Source: Acidobacteriota bacterium (GTDB lineage Bacteria > Acidobacteriota > Aminicenantia > UBA2199). Taken from it: a stretch of 22,818 nucleotides of DNA. This document shows positions 16,642 to 22,818 of this stretch, piece after piece. The position numbers were made by a program, and so were the translations under genes. The DNA lies in the NCBI GenBank assembly GCA_028749105.1, contig JAQUQF010000004.1, positions 1 to 22,818 of the forward strand, read 5' to 3'. Each line of letters opens with the position of its first letter. Position 1 is the stretch's first letter. The notes under the pieces are model-generated. The model was not told the origin of the DNA, ran no database searches, and saw nothing but the letters and a program-made list of their open reading frames with translations.

Positions 16642-17386
16642 GATCACCTCCCGCTCCAATCCCCGGTTGAAGCAACTGCTGGCCGGGAGAGATACTCGTT
16701 TCTTCTTCGCGGGTGAAAAGCTGGTCCGCGACATCCTGGCCCGCGGAGTTGCGGTGGACGTGCTGATCGTCGACGCCGCCCTGGAAAAAGAGCGTGCCGG
16801 TGACCCGGCCCTTGTCCGCGAACTGTGGCTGGTCAGTTCGCCGGTCCTGGAAAAAGTGTCCGGCCTGAAGACCCCGCCGCCGCTGGTCGCTGTCATCGAC
16901 CTGCCGCCGCAGGAGATCGATTTCTCCAGCCAGCGGCTCACTGTGGGGCTGGTCGATGTCCAGGACCCCGGCAACCTGGGGACGGTATTCCGCTGCGCGT
17001 CCGCATTCGGAATCCCGGCACTGGCCCTGGCCGGCGCCTGCGCCCGCCCCAACAACCCCAAGGTCGTCCGCGCCGCCCAGACCGCCATTCTCGATGTCCC
17101 TTTCCAGTTTTTTCCCGACGTGGATGAATTGGTCGCCGCCGCTGATAACCGCGGGGCCCATATCTACGTGACCGGTTCGCACGCCGTCGCAAAACAGCTT
17201 GACCCGGAGAAGATGGAATTCCCTTGCCTGGTGCTTTTCGGAAACGAAGGCCAGGGCTTGGACCAGCGATTATTGCAGCGCTTCCCCCAGGTCCGCTTGC
17301 AGCAGAAAGAGGGCATCGATTCGCTCAATGTCGGCGTCAGCTCCTGCATCCTGATGCATGAGCTGATGCGTCTGCACGGGCTATGA
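16625..17386 (+). CDS. TrmH/SpoU-family RNA 2'-O-ribose methyltransferase
   Basis: Methylates a ribose 2'-OH in rRNA or tRNA using SAM. The 253-residue protein has a small N-terminal substrate-binding domain (ITSRSNPRLKQLLAG) and a SPOUT trefoil-knot domain with motif 1 DVQDPGNLGTVFRCASAFG (111-129, with N117 and R123), motif 2 LFGNEGQGLD (204-213) and motif 3 SLNVGVSSCILMHEL (233-247). The TTG at 16625 is the only usual start near the conserved N-terminus and gives a 17-base overlap with the radical SAM gene. Domain layout favours an rRNA methyltransferase of the RlmB/TsnR/YsgA type, but the target nucleotide cannot be called. Confidence 0.88.
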   Translation: MPTRIEITSRSNPRLKQLLAGRDTRFFFAGEKLVRDILARGVAVDVLIVDAALEKERAGDPALVRELWLVSSPVLEKVSGLKTPPPLVAVIDLPPQEIDFSSQRLTVGLVDVQDPGNLGTVFRCASAFGIPALALAGACARPNNPKVVRAAQTAILDVPFQFFPDVDELVAAADNRGAHIYVTGSHAVAKQLDPEKMEFPCLVLFGNEGQGLDQRLLQRFPQVRLQQKEGIDSLNVGVSSCILMHELMRLHGL

Positions 17387-17940
17387 AAAAAAAATTGCTG
17401 CTCCATGTCTGCTGCGGCCCCTGCTCGCCCCACGTCCTGCAGCAGCTGCGGGCCGACTTCGCTGTCGGCGGCTACTTTTACAATCCCAACATCCAGCCCT
17501 TCCGCGAGTACGAATTTCGGCGCCAGGAGGTGGCGCGGCTGGCGGAGATGCTTGACTGGCCGATGGCCTTCGGCCCTTATGACATGAGGGAATGGTTCGC
17601 TGCCGTGCGCGGTTTCGAGCGCGAGCCCGAGCGCGGCAGGCGCTGCCCGCTCTGCTTCCGCTATCGGCTGGAGCAAACGTTCCGTCATGCCCGCGAGCAG
17701 GGCTTCGACGTGGTCGCCTCCACCCTGTCGATCAGCCCGTACAAAGTAACCGCCCAGATCAACGAGCAAGGGGCGCTCCTGGCCAAAAAATATGGCATCG
17801 CCTTTCTGGCGGAGAATTTCAAGAGGAACGACGGCTACGGCGCCGCGCGCCGGCAGGCCGCTGTCCTGGGGATCAAGCACCAGGATTATTGCGGCTGCGT
17901 TTTTTCCAAGGCGGAAAAGCTGCTGCGCCTGCGAAAATGA
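17383..17940 (+). CDS. queH: Epoxyqueuosine reductase QueH
   Basis: Reduces epoxyqueuosine to queuosine in tRNA (wobble position of His, Asp, Asn, Tyr tRNAs); a non-homologous replacement of the cobalamin-dependent QueG. The 185-residue protein (former DUF208) has HVCCGPC (C10, C11, C14), a CPLC pair (C88, C91), STLSISPYK and C-terminal QDYCGC (C170, C172), which are the iron and [4Fe-4S] ligands and redox cysteines of the family. It shares ATGA with the methyltransferase gene and is the last gene before a 70-base gap with a new promoter. Confidence 0.93.
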   Translation: MKKKLLLHVCCGPCSPHVLQQLRADFAVGGYFYNPNIQPFREYEFRRQEVARLAEMLDWPMAFGPYDMREWFAAVRGFEREPERGRRCPLCFRYRLEQTFRHAREQGFDVVASTLSISPYKVTAQINEQGALLAKKYGIAFLAENFKRNDGYGAARRQAAVLGIKHQDYCGCVFSKAEKLLRLRK

Positions 17941-17972
17941 CGCTGGGTGCAGGATTTGCCGGTCTCAGCGGT

Positions 17973-18001
17973 TTGCAATCATGAAGGCTATGTGGTAAAT
18001 T
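17973..18001 (+). promoter_or_regulatory. Candidate promoter of the PASTA-rpe-bamD-uvrC operon
   Basis: TTGCAA at 17973-17978, a 17-base spacer, TAAATT at 17996-18001 preceded by TGG. The ATG at 18011 follows after nine bases, so the expected leader is two or three bases long. An AAGG at 18002-18005 would suit the ATG as a ribosome-binding site but would then lie upstream of the predicted start point; which reading is right cannot be decided here. Confidence 0.5.
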
Positions 18002-18010
18002 AAGGTCCTG

Positions 18011-18733
18011 ATGAACAAAAAAGTGGAGCTGGCCGGAAAGGCCGCCGGAATTGCCTTGGGATACTCCCTCGTGTTCTTCCTGGCGGTGTTTTTCACCGTC
18101 AGCCTGCTGGTCAAGGGCGACGAGATCAGCGCTCCCGACCTGACCGGCATGCCGCTCCAGAAGGCATATGCCGTTGCCGCCAAGAAAGGGATCTTCCTGA
18201 AGAAGGTCACCGGTGATTTCGGCGGCACCTACGCCCCCAACACCGTGGTCAGCCAATTCCCCGCGCCCGAGACCAGGGTCAAGGAAAAAGCGGTCGTCAA
18301 GATTTTCGTCGCCTCGGAGGTCGGGCAGACGATCGTCCCCCGGCTGGTCACGCTGAGCCAGAAGGAAAGTGAAACGCTGCTGAAGAAGAGCCGGCTGAAA
18401 AAAGGCCATGCCGCCTTCATCACCGCTACCGACATCATGCCCGACAGCGTCATCAGCCAGTCGCTGCCGGCCGGCAGCCGCGTGGCCGAGGGCTCGGCCG
18501 TCGACCTGCTCATCTCCAAGGGTGGCGAAGGCTCCTCGTTCATCATGCCCGACCTGATCGGCAAGGAAGCGGTCAAGGTCCTGGTGTTCTTCGAGGGCCG
18601 GGGGTTGAAAATTTCGAAAATTGAGGAGGTCCCCTATTTCGGACTGAAGCCGGGGATCATCCTCAAGCAGTTCCCCTCCCCGGGTTTCGAGATCAGCGCC
18701 AGGAACCTGATCGGCATCCAGGTCAGCAAATGA
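18011..18733 (+). CDS. PASTA-domain membrane protein without a kinase domain
   Basis: A 240-residue protein with a short basic cytoplasmic start, one membrane helix (about 11-34) and three PASTA domains outside the membrane (about 40-101, 107-170 and 177-239). Each shows the usual pattern: a proline followed by x-LTG/x-LIG-like residues, then a V.SQ.P.PG-like turn and a final V.(I/L)..SK strand. PASTA domains bind muropeptides or lipid II in Ser/Thr kinases and PBPs; there is no kinase or transpeptidase part here. It shares ATGA with rpe. In Gram-positives the PASTA kinase gene prkC is also near rpe, so this may be a kinase-less relative of that locus; role unknown. Confidence 0.88.
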   Translation: MNKKVELAGKAAGIALGYSLVFFLAVFFTVSLLVKGDEISAPDLTGMPLQKAYAVAAKKGIFLKKVTGDFGGTYAPNTVVSQFPAPETRVKEKAVVKIFVASEVGQTIVPRLVTLSQKESETLLKKSRLKKGHAAFITATDIMPDSVISQSLPAGSRVAEGSAVDLLISKGGEGSSFIMPDLIGKEAVKVLVFFEGRGLKISKIEEVPYFGLKPGIILKQFPSPGFEISARNLIGIQVSK

Positions 18734-19395
18734 ACCCGCTATTCCCCTCCATCCTGTCAACGAATTTCTTCAACCTGGAAGCCAAGCTGCGCTCCTTCTC
18801 GGAAAACGGCATCGACTTCCTCCACCTGGACGTCATGGACGGCCATTTCGTCGACCAGATCTCTTTCGGGCCCTCGCTGGCGCGGGCCATCCGGGAGAAA
18901 TTCACTTTCCGCCTGGATGCCCACCTGATGGTCAGCAACCCGGAGAAGGCGGTACCGCATTTCATCAAGGCCGGCGCCGACTGGATCTCGTTCCATATCG
19001 AGGCGGCGGGTGATGCGGCTGGATTGCTGCGCCTGATCCGCGACAACGGCCGCAGCGCCGGCCTGGTCCTCAATCCAGACACTCCTGTGGATAGGATAAG
19101 GCCCTTCCTGGCCGAGGCCGATTACGTCCTGCTCATGAGCGTCTTCCCGGGCTATGGCGGACAATCCTTCATTCCCGCCACCCTGGAGCGGGTGGCGCAG
19201 CTGAAGAAAGAGATCATGGACTTGGGCAGCCGTTGCCGGCTGCAGGTGGACGGCGGCGTCACTCCCGACAATGCCGCTCTCTTGATGGAAGCGGGTGCCG
19301 ACCTGTTCGTGGTCGGAACCTCATTATTCAACGCCGATGACATCGCTGTCAGGATCAAACAGTTTTCTAATCAATTGCAATGGAGCCGAGAATGA
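18730..19395 (+). CDS. rpe: Ribulose-phosphate 3-epimerase
   Basis: Interconverts ribulose-5-phosphate and xylulose-5-phosphate in the pentose phosphate pathway. The 221-residue TIM barrel has PSILSTNFFNL near the start (S7), HLDVMDGHF (metal ligands H32 and D34), DAHLMVSNP (H65), VFPGYGGQSF and QVDGGVTPDN with the second catalytic aspartate D174. Full length and apparently intact. Start and stop overlap both neighbours by four bases. Confidence 0.96.
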   Translation: MNPLFPSILSTNFFNLEAKLRSFSENGIDFLHLDVMDGHFVDQISFGPSLARAIREKFTFRLDAHLMVSNPEKAVPHFIKAGADWISFHIEAAGDAAGLLRLIRDNGRSAGLVLNPDTPVDRIRPFLAEADYVLLMSVFPGYGGQSFIPATLERVAQLKKEIMDLGSRCRLQVDGGVTPDNAALLMEAGADLFVVGTSLFNADDIAVRIKQFSNQLQWSRE

Positions 19396-20195
19396 AAAAA
19401 ATCGCCTTGATCCTCGTGCTGCTGGTCGCCTGGACCGGCTGCCGTTCGCACAAGACCGTCACCATCGATCCGGCCGACAAGGGCTCAGACAAAAAAATGT
19501 ACGAGAACGCCATGCGATACATGACCAAGGACCCGGAAAAAGCCCGCCTGCTCTTCAAGGAGGTCGGGCAGCTGTATCCCGATTCCATCTACGCCAACAA
19601 GTCCAAGCTGGGCATCGGCGAATCCTATTTCAAGGAGCGCGACTCGGCGTCCCTGATCATGGCCGCCGCCGAATACCAGGAATACGTCAATCTGTATCCG
19701 TATTCACCCGATGCGGTCTATGCCAAGTACCAGATCGGCATGTGCTATTACAAGCAGGTGCGCAAGCCCGAGCGGGACCAGACCAACACCTTCGCCGCCA
19801 TCAAGGCCTTTGAGGGGGTGATCCAGCAGTATCCCGGCACGCCCGAGGCCGAAGAAGCCAGGAAAAAAATAGATGAGTGCCGCCAGAACCTAGCCAAGCA
19901 TTATTTCCAGATCGGCTACTACAATTTCCTCATGAAATCCTACGACGGGGCCATCGCCCGCTTCAAGCAGATCATGGATGAGTATCCCGACTTCACGGCC
20001 AACGACAAGCTCCTCTACTACACCGGCAAGACCTACATGGCCATGACAGACTACGATTCCGCCCTTTCGTTCTTCCAGCGGGTGATCGGCAGTCATGCCA
20101 AGTCCAAGTATGCCGGAAAGGCCAAGCGCCAGATGGAAAAGACCAACCGCCTGGCAGCCGAGGAAAAGAAGGCCGCGACCGTTGCTAAAAAATAG
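19392..20195 (+). CDS. bamD: Outer membrane protein assembly lipoprotein BamD (YfiO family)
   Basis: Periplasmic lipoprotein of the BAM complex that inserts beta-barrels into the outer membrane. The 267-residue product has a lipoprotein signal peptide (MKKIALILVLLVAWTGC, lipidated C17) followed by tetratricopeptide-like helices: KARLLFKEVGQLYPDS, AAEYQEYVNLYPYSPDAVYAK, AIKAFEGVIQQYPGTPEAEEA, AIARFKQIMDEYPDF, ALSFFQRVIGSHAKS. The tail is Lys/Ala rich. The ATG at 19392 is preferred to the in-frame ATG at 19380, because GGAG at 19382-19385 is six bases before it and it starts the signal peptide directly. The -3 lipobox position is Trp, which is unusual. Confidence 0.88.
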   Translation: MKKIALILVLLVAWTGCRSHKTVTIDPADKGSDKKMYENAMRYMTKDPEKARLLFKEVGQLYPDSIYANKSKLGIGESYFKERDSASLIMAAAEYQEYVNLYPYSPDAVYAKYQIGMCYYKQVRKPERDQTNTFAAIKAFEGVIQQYPGTPEAEEARKKIDECRQNLAKHYFQIGYYNFLMKSYDGAIARFKQIMDEYPDFTANDKLLYYTGKTYMAMTDYDSALSFFQRVIGSHAKSKYAGKAKRQMEKTNRLAAEEKKAATVAKK

Positions 20196-21747
20196 TGCCG
20201 ACCTTCCCGAGCGTCCGGGCATCTATATTTTCAGGTCCGCGGCAGGAAAAGCCCTTTATGTCGGCAAGGCCGTCAACCTAAGAAGGCGCGTCGCCCACTA
20301 TTTCCAGAAAAAGGACGACCCGCTTATCCGCAGCCTCCTGGAGCGATCGGCGACTCTGGAGACCATCGTTACCGAAGCCGAAGCCGATGCCCTGCTGCTG
20401 GAAAGCAACCTGGTACACAGCTACCTGCCCCCCTTCAACATCCGGCTCAAGGACGACAAGAGCTTCCCGTTCATTGAGATCACGCTGGCCGACGATTTCC
20501 CCGGCATTTATTTTTCACGGCACATTTCCCCGGGCAGCTTCATTGTCGGCCCCCTGGTCAATGCCGGGAAGGCCAGGAGCCTCATCGACACGGTCACCCG
20601 GCTTTTCCGGCTGCGTACCTGCGGCGCTGCCCTGTTCAGGAAGGGAATTCCCTGCCTCTATTTCCATATCGAGCGCTGTTCCGCGCCCTGCGCCGGCCGG
20701 GTCGAACGTTCACGCTACTGCGGTCAGGTCGCCGATGCCGTCGATTTTCTCAAGGGCAGGAAGGGAAAACTCCTGGCCAGGCTGAAGGGACGCATGCGAT
20801 CCCTGGCGCGGCGTCAGGATTTCGAAAGGGCGCAGAAGGCCAAGGAGGACCTGGAGCTGATGGATGGCTTTTCCCTGAGGTCCTGCATCAGCGCCCGCGG
20901 GCGCATCGACAGCGACGTGATCGTCTCCTGCCTGCTGGGACGGGAAGCGTTCTTCGTCCATCTCGCCCTGAGCGGCGGCCGGGTGAGCAAGAACGGTTTC
21001 TTTCATCTGCAGACCCTGCGCGACTCGGAGGATGAAGCTCTGCGGGAATTTCTCATCGATTTCTATCGTCTCCGGCCCCTCCCCGGGGAGATTCTCGTGT
21101 CGATGCTTCCGGCTCAGGCTAAAGAGCTAGCCGACTTTTTTTCCAAGCGTGCGGAGCGACGCGTGCGCATGCGCGTCCCGCAGCGCGGCAAGAAGAAGAA
21201 CGTCCTGGACCTGGCCATGCGCAACCTGGCCTTCTTCGTGCAAAAAAGCGATTTTCGCGTCCTGGGCGAGGAGATCCAGAAGATGCTGCGCTTGCGGCAT
21301 TTTCCCGCCCAAATCGAAGGGTTCGACATCTCGCACCTGGGCGAAATGAATCGCGTGGGCGCCCAGGTCGTCTTCAAGAACGGCAGGCCGGAAAAGCGGC
21401 TGTACCGCAGCTACATCATCCGCGCCGCCGCCCCCGGCGATACCGAGGCCCTGAAAGAGGTGCTGAACCGGCGCTTTCGCCGCGAACCTTCCCCGCCCGA
21501 CCTGTTGCTCATCGATGGCGGCCTGCCCCAGCTCGGAGTAGCCCGCCAGGTCAAGGCCGACCTGGGGCTGTCCTGTGACCTGCTGGCGCTGGCCAAAGGC
21601 GAGGAGCGTATCTTCCTGGAGGACGGCACATCCCTGGTGCCGCCGGGCGGCTCACTGCTGCGGCACCTGCTGCAGAACATCCGCGACGAGGTTCATCGCC
21701 GCGCCGTCACACATCATCGCCGGCGCCGAGAGATGTTACCGAGTTGA
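20182..21747 (+). CDS. uvrC: Excinuclease ABC subunit C (UvrC), lacking the C-terminal HhH domain
   Basis: Dual-incision nuclease of nucleotide excision repair. From the TTG at 20182 the protein has 521 residues: a GIY-YIG nuclease domain (PGIYIF...ALYVGKAVNLRRRVAHYF), a cysteine set spaced 11, 8 and 4 residues (TC...PC...RC.APC) that matches the UvrC [4Fe-4S] site, a UVR/UvrB-binding motif (RRQDFERAQKAKEDL), and the RNase H-like 5'-incision domain with D382 (FDISHLGEMN), D445 (LLLIDGG) and H505 (RDEVHRRAV). It then stops 16 residues later; the tandem helix-hairpin-helix domain of about 60 residues is absent. The TTG has AAGG nine bases upstream and overlaps bamD by 14 bases; the frame is open further upstream inside bamD but lacks family similarity there. 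Confidence 0.93.
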   Translation: MLKNSADLPERPGIYIFRSAAGKALYVGKAVNLRRRVAHYFQKKDDPLIRSLLERSATLETIVTEAEADALLLESNLVHSYLPPFNIRLKDDKSFPFIEITLADDFPGIYFSRHISPGSFIVGPLVNAGKARSLIDTVTRLFRLRTCGAALFRKGIPCLYFHIERCSAPCAGRVERSRYCGQVADAVDFLKGRKGKLLARLKGRMRSLARRQDFERAQKAKEDLELMDGFSLRSCISARGRIDSDVIVSCLLGREAFFVHLALSGGRVSKNGFFHLQTLRDSEDEALREFLIDFYRLRPLPGEILVSMLPAQAKELADFFSKRAERRVRMRVPQRGKKKNVLDLAMRNLAFFVQKSDFRVLGEEIQKMLRLRHFPAQIEGFDISHLGEMNRVGAQVVFKNGRPEKRLYRSYIIRAAAPGDTEALKEVLNRRFRREPSPPDLLLIDGGLPQLGVARQVKADLGLSCDLLALAKGEERIFLEDGTSLVPPGGSLLRHLLQNIRDEVHRRAVTHHRRRREMLPS

Positions 21748-21781
21748 AATAGGCGCCGCGACGTGACCGGCCGCAAGCGCC

Positions 21782-21794
21782 GGGAGAAACTCCC
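21782..21794 (+). other. Short GC hairpin between uvrC and tRNA-Leu promoter
   Basis: GGGAG and CTCCC flank an AAA loop, four bases before the -35 of the tRNA-Leu promoter. No T-run follows, so it is at best a weak terminator for the uvrC operon. A larger imperfect pairing (GGCGC at about 21752 with GCGCC just before it) is also possible. Confidence 0.3.
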
Positions 21795-21797
21795 CCG

Positions 21798-21826
21798 TTG
21801 ACAAAAGCGGCGCTGCTATCTATAAT
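21798..21826 (+). promoter_or_regulatory. tRNA-Leu promoter, perfect sigma-70 consensus
   Basis: TTGACA at 21798-21803, exactly 17 bases, TATAAT at 21821-21826: both hexamers match the consensus at all positions. The predicted start is about 21833, ten bases before the tRNA. Confidence 0.9.
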
Positions 21827-21842
21827 GCATCCTCAGGTCCGG

Positions 21843-21928
21843 GCCGGAGTGGCGGAATTGGCAGACGCATCAGACTCAAAATCTGACGAGGATTATCCCT
21901 CGTAAGGGTTCGATTCCCTTCTCCGGCA
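21843..21928 (+). tRNA. tRNA-Leu (CAA)
   Basis: An 86-base class II tRNA. Acceptor GCCGGAG (21843-21849) pairs with CTCCGGC (21921-21927), discriminator A at 21928. The anticodon stem TCAGA/TCTGA encloses CTCAAAA with anticodon CAA, reading UUG. The long variable arm (CGAGG...CCTCG) is typical for Leu, and the T-loop is TTCGATT. CCA is not encoded. A T-rich run (ATTTTTCGTTTTTATT) follows directly without a clear hairpin other than the tRNA itself. Confidence 0.97.
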
Positions 21929-21950
21929 TTTTTCGTTTTTATTGGAATCA

Positions 21951-22110
21951 AGTGGTAGTGGTAGTGATAGTGATAGTGTTAGCAGAGCCACGTCGCTGAA
22001 CTCCAATGAGCTCTTCAGAAAAAAATCAGTCAAAACCATAAATTGGCAGTCATTCTGAAAGGTCGCTTCCATGCGCTCACAAGCACTACCACTATCACTA
22101 ACACTTTTTT
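21951..22110. repeat. Inverted pair of AGTGNT hexamer arrays around an AT-richer core
   Basis: Left array: five hexamers AGTGNT (GGT, GGT, GAT, GAT, GTT endings) at 21951-21980. Right array: the same hexamer in the opposite orientation, four copies (ANCACT on plus) at 22082-22105, followed by T. Aligned as an inverted repeat, 21957-21980 and 22082-22105 agree at 21 of 24 positions. The ~100-base core between them is visibly AT-richer than the genes around it and has no convincing coding frame. The stretch 21748-22126 between uvrC and the next gene holds only this, the tRNA and its promoter. It may be a miniature element remnant or a long-looped structural RNA; origin unknown. Confidence 0.7.
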
Positions 22111-22126
22111 ATCGAGTGCTGTCTTC

Positions 22127-22324
22127 TCAGTCCAAATTGCGCTGCTCCACGATTCCCTTGTCCCGATAGAAAACAGAGAGAATGGTATAGGGGATGTTCT
22201 TGTCGCCCACCATGGCGCTGACCGTGCTCTGGGCGACATGCAGCAGCTCGTAGTTGGGCGTCAGCCACTCGTTGATCTTCTTTTCCAGTTCGGCCCCCTG
22301 GCCGGTGAACATCTTGTATTTCAT
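22127..22324 (-). CDS. Small conserved-looking protein, Cse60/DUF2758-like
   Basis: A 65-residue soluble protein (starts MKYKMFTGQGAELEKKINEWL, ends SVFYRDKGIVEQRNLD). The layout, a first beta strand, a helix with ExxINEW, and later YTILSVFYR, resembles the small Cse60-type proteins first named from Bacillus sporulation; function is unknown and no sporulation gene is nearby. The minus-strand ATG at 22324 is preceded by a GAGGGG-type Shine-Dalgarno in a 22-base leader and an extended -10 TGCTATAAT, which supports it as a real gene over the overlapping frames. It is downstream of the lipid kinase gene but has its own promoter overlapping that gene's end. Confidence 0.75.
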   Translation of the reverse strand: MKYKMFTGQGAELEKKINEWLTPNYELLHVAQSTVSAMVGDKNIPYTILSVFYRDKGIVEQRNLD

Positions 22325-22352
22325 GAAACACCCCCCTCTTGTTCTTTCCTGG

Positions 22353-22361
22353 ATTATAGCA
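22353..22361 (-). promoter_or_regulatory. Promoter of the small Cse60-like gene, extended -10
   Basis: Minus strand TGCTATAAT (22361 to 22353), identical to the metG -10 element. Seventeen bases further upstream is TTTCCT, a poor -35, which lies inside the end of the lipid kinase gene. Expected leader about 22 bases with a purine-rich ribosome-binding site. Confidence 0.6.
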
Positions 22362-22373
22362 CAGCGGGAACGA

Positions 22374-22818
22374 TCAGGAAATGATCGTGAGCGCCCGCGG
22401 CACCGAGGCGAACTCGAGACTGCGGAATGGCCGTGGCTGCCAGCCCTGGTTCAGGATCTCGCCGTCGATCTGCACCGTGAACGGCTTGTCAGCGCGAACC
22501 AGGAAGCGCGGCGCCTGCAGGACGATGGCCTCTTTCTTTTCGGCATAGACGGCGGGCGGCGTCAGCAGGGCGAGGTAGGCCAGGCGCGAAAACGAGCATT
22601 TCCTGATCAGGAAGGCGTCGAGCAGGCCGTCGTCGGTGCGCGCCTTGGGCAGGGCCTTGCGGCCTGCGGCATAGTAGCGGATGTTGTTGAAGACGGCCAG
22701 CATGAACTCGCCGCTGACGCGGCCGTTCTCGTGCTCCACCTCCAGCCGGATCGGCACTTCGTCCGAGCGGCAGGCCTGCCAGCCCCCGCGGATGCCCGAA
22801 AGGGTCTGGTATTTGCCC
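22374..22818 (-). CDS. C-terminal part of a YegS/DAGK-type lipid kinase (5' end outside window)
   Basis: The frame is open to the window edge; the visible ~147 residues start GKYQTLSGIRGGWQA. The segment matches the C-terminal beta-sandwich domain of diacylglycerol kinase/YegS/sphingosine-kinase-like enzymes: FMLAVFNNIRYYAAGRKALPKA followed by DDGLLDAFLIR, and near the end VQIDGEILN. In the family these strands complete the active site that phosphorylates lipid hydroxyls (diacylglycerol, phosphatidylglycerol or undecaprenol-like lipids). The N-terminal catalytic domain with the GGDGT motif must lie beyond the window, so substrate cannot be called. A small inverted repeat (CGATCA at 22371-22376, TGATCG at 22382-22387) covers the stop codon. 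Confidence 0.88.
   Translation of the reverse strand, partial: GKYQTLSGIRGGWQACRSDEVPIRLEVEHENGRVSGEFMLAVFNNIRYYAAGRKALPKARTDDGLLDAFLIRKCSFSRLAYLALLTPPAVYAEKKEAIVLQAPRFLVRADKPFTVQIDGEILNQGWQPRPFRSLEFASVPRALTIIS

Noticed and set aside
20095..20181. N-terminal extension of UvrC read inside bamD
   Set aside because: No UvrC similarity before LPERPGIY; TTG 20182 has AAGG at a usable distance and gives the family N-terminus.
21951..22110. Hexamer arrays taken as a CRISPR or as a terminator for tRNA-Leu
   Set aside because: The repeats are contiguous six-base units without spacers, so not CRISPR. The hairpin would have a loop of about 100 bases, far too long for an ordinary rho-independent terminator even though a T-run follows.
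22043..22384. A 113-codon open frame on plus through the hexamer repeat
   Set aside because: It starts at a TTG inside the AT-rich core, reads TSTTTITNTF from the repeat, and lies antisense to the better supported small gene.

Overview
The window is a densely packed, GC-rich bacterial chromosome segment. The gene content points to a Gram-negative (diderm) rod: LPS heptose genes (rfaE1, rfaE2, a heptosyltransferase), a BamD-type outer-membrane assembly lipoprotein and a full mreBCD-mrdA-rodA elongasome. No single gene fixes the taxon. The combination (DUF4143 ATPase, a B12-binding radical SAM/DUF2344 fusion behind rodA, a PASTA protein next to rpe, QueH) made me think of an uncultured lineage such as Aminicenantes/Acidobacteriota; this is a low-confidence guess.

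Layout. (1) 1-605, plus strand: 3' part of a DUF4143 AAA+ ATPase gene with a visible single-base frameshift near 73-77. (2) 614-4561, minus strand: metG and an Hsp70 (DnaK-family) gene, each with its own promoter. (3) 4666-4738: tRNA-Phe(GAA). (4) 4780-7779, plus: LPS inner-core cluster rfaE1-rfaE2-waaC-like, ending in an ICMT/PEMT-type membrane methyltransferase. (5) 7831-17940, plus: a probable nine-gene transcription unit, FecR-like surface protein, mreB, mreC, mreD, mrdA, rodA, radical SAM fusion, SpoU RNA methyltransferase, queH; from mreB onward every gene overlaps the next. (6) 18011-21747, plus: PASTA protein, rpe, bamD, and a uvrC that lacks the C-terminal helix-hairpin-helix domain. 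(7) 21843-21928: tRNA-Leu(CAA) behind a perfect consensus sigma-70 promoter. (8) 21951-22110: a hexanucleotide repeat present in inverted orientation around an AT-richer core. (9) Minus strand: a small Cse60-like protein (22127-22324) and the C-terminal part of a YegS/DAGK-type lipid kinase running off the window edge.

How it works together. Most of the window is cell-envelope biology: heptose activation and transfer to LPS, lateral wall elongation (MreB filament, PBP2 transpeptidase, RodA glycosyltransferase), a periplasmic PASTA protein, and BamD. Translation and RNA modification are interleaved (MetRS, two tRNAs, SpoU methyltransferase, QueH and a radical SAM protein of unknown substrate).

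No clearly new defence or mobile system was seen. The most interesting signals are: promoters whose predicted start point coincides with the A of the ATG (leaderless mRNAs for rfaE1 and the FecR/mre operon), an extended -10 (TGn) element in all six candidate protein-gene promoters, the HhH-less UvrC, and the inverted hexamer-repeat element downstream of tRNA-Leu.
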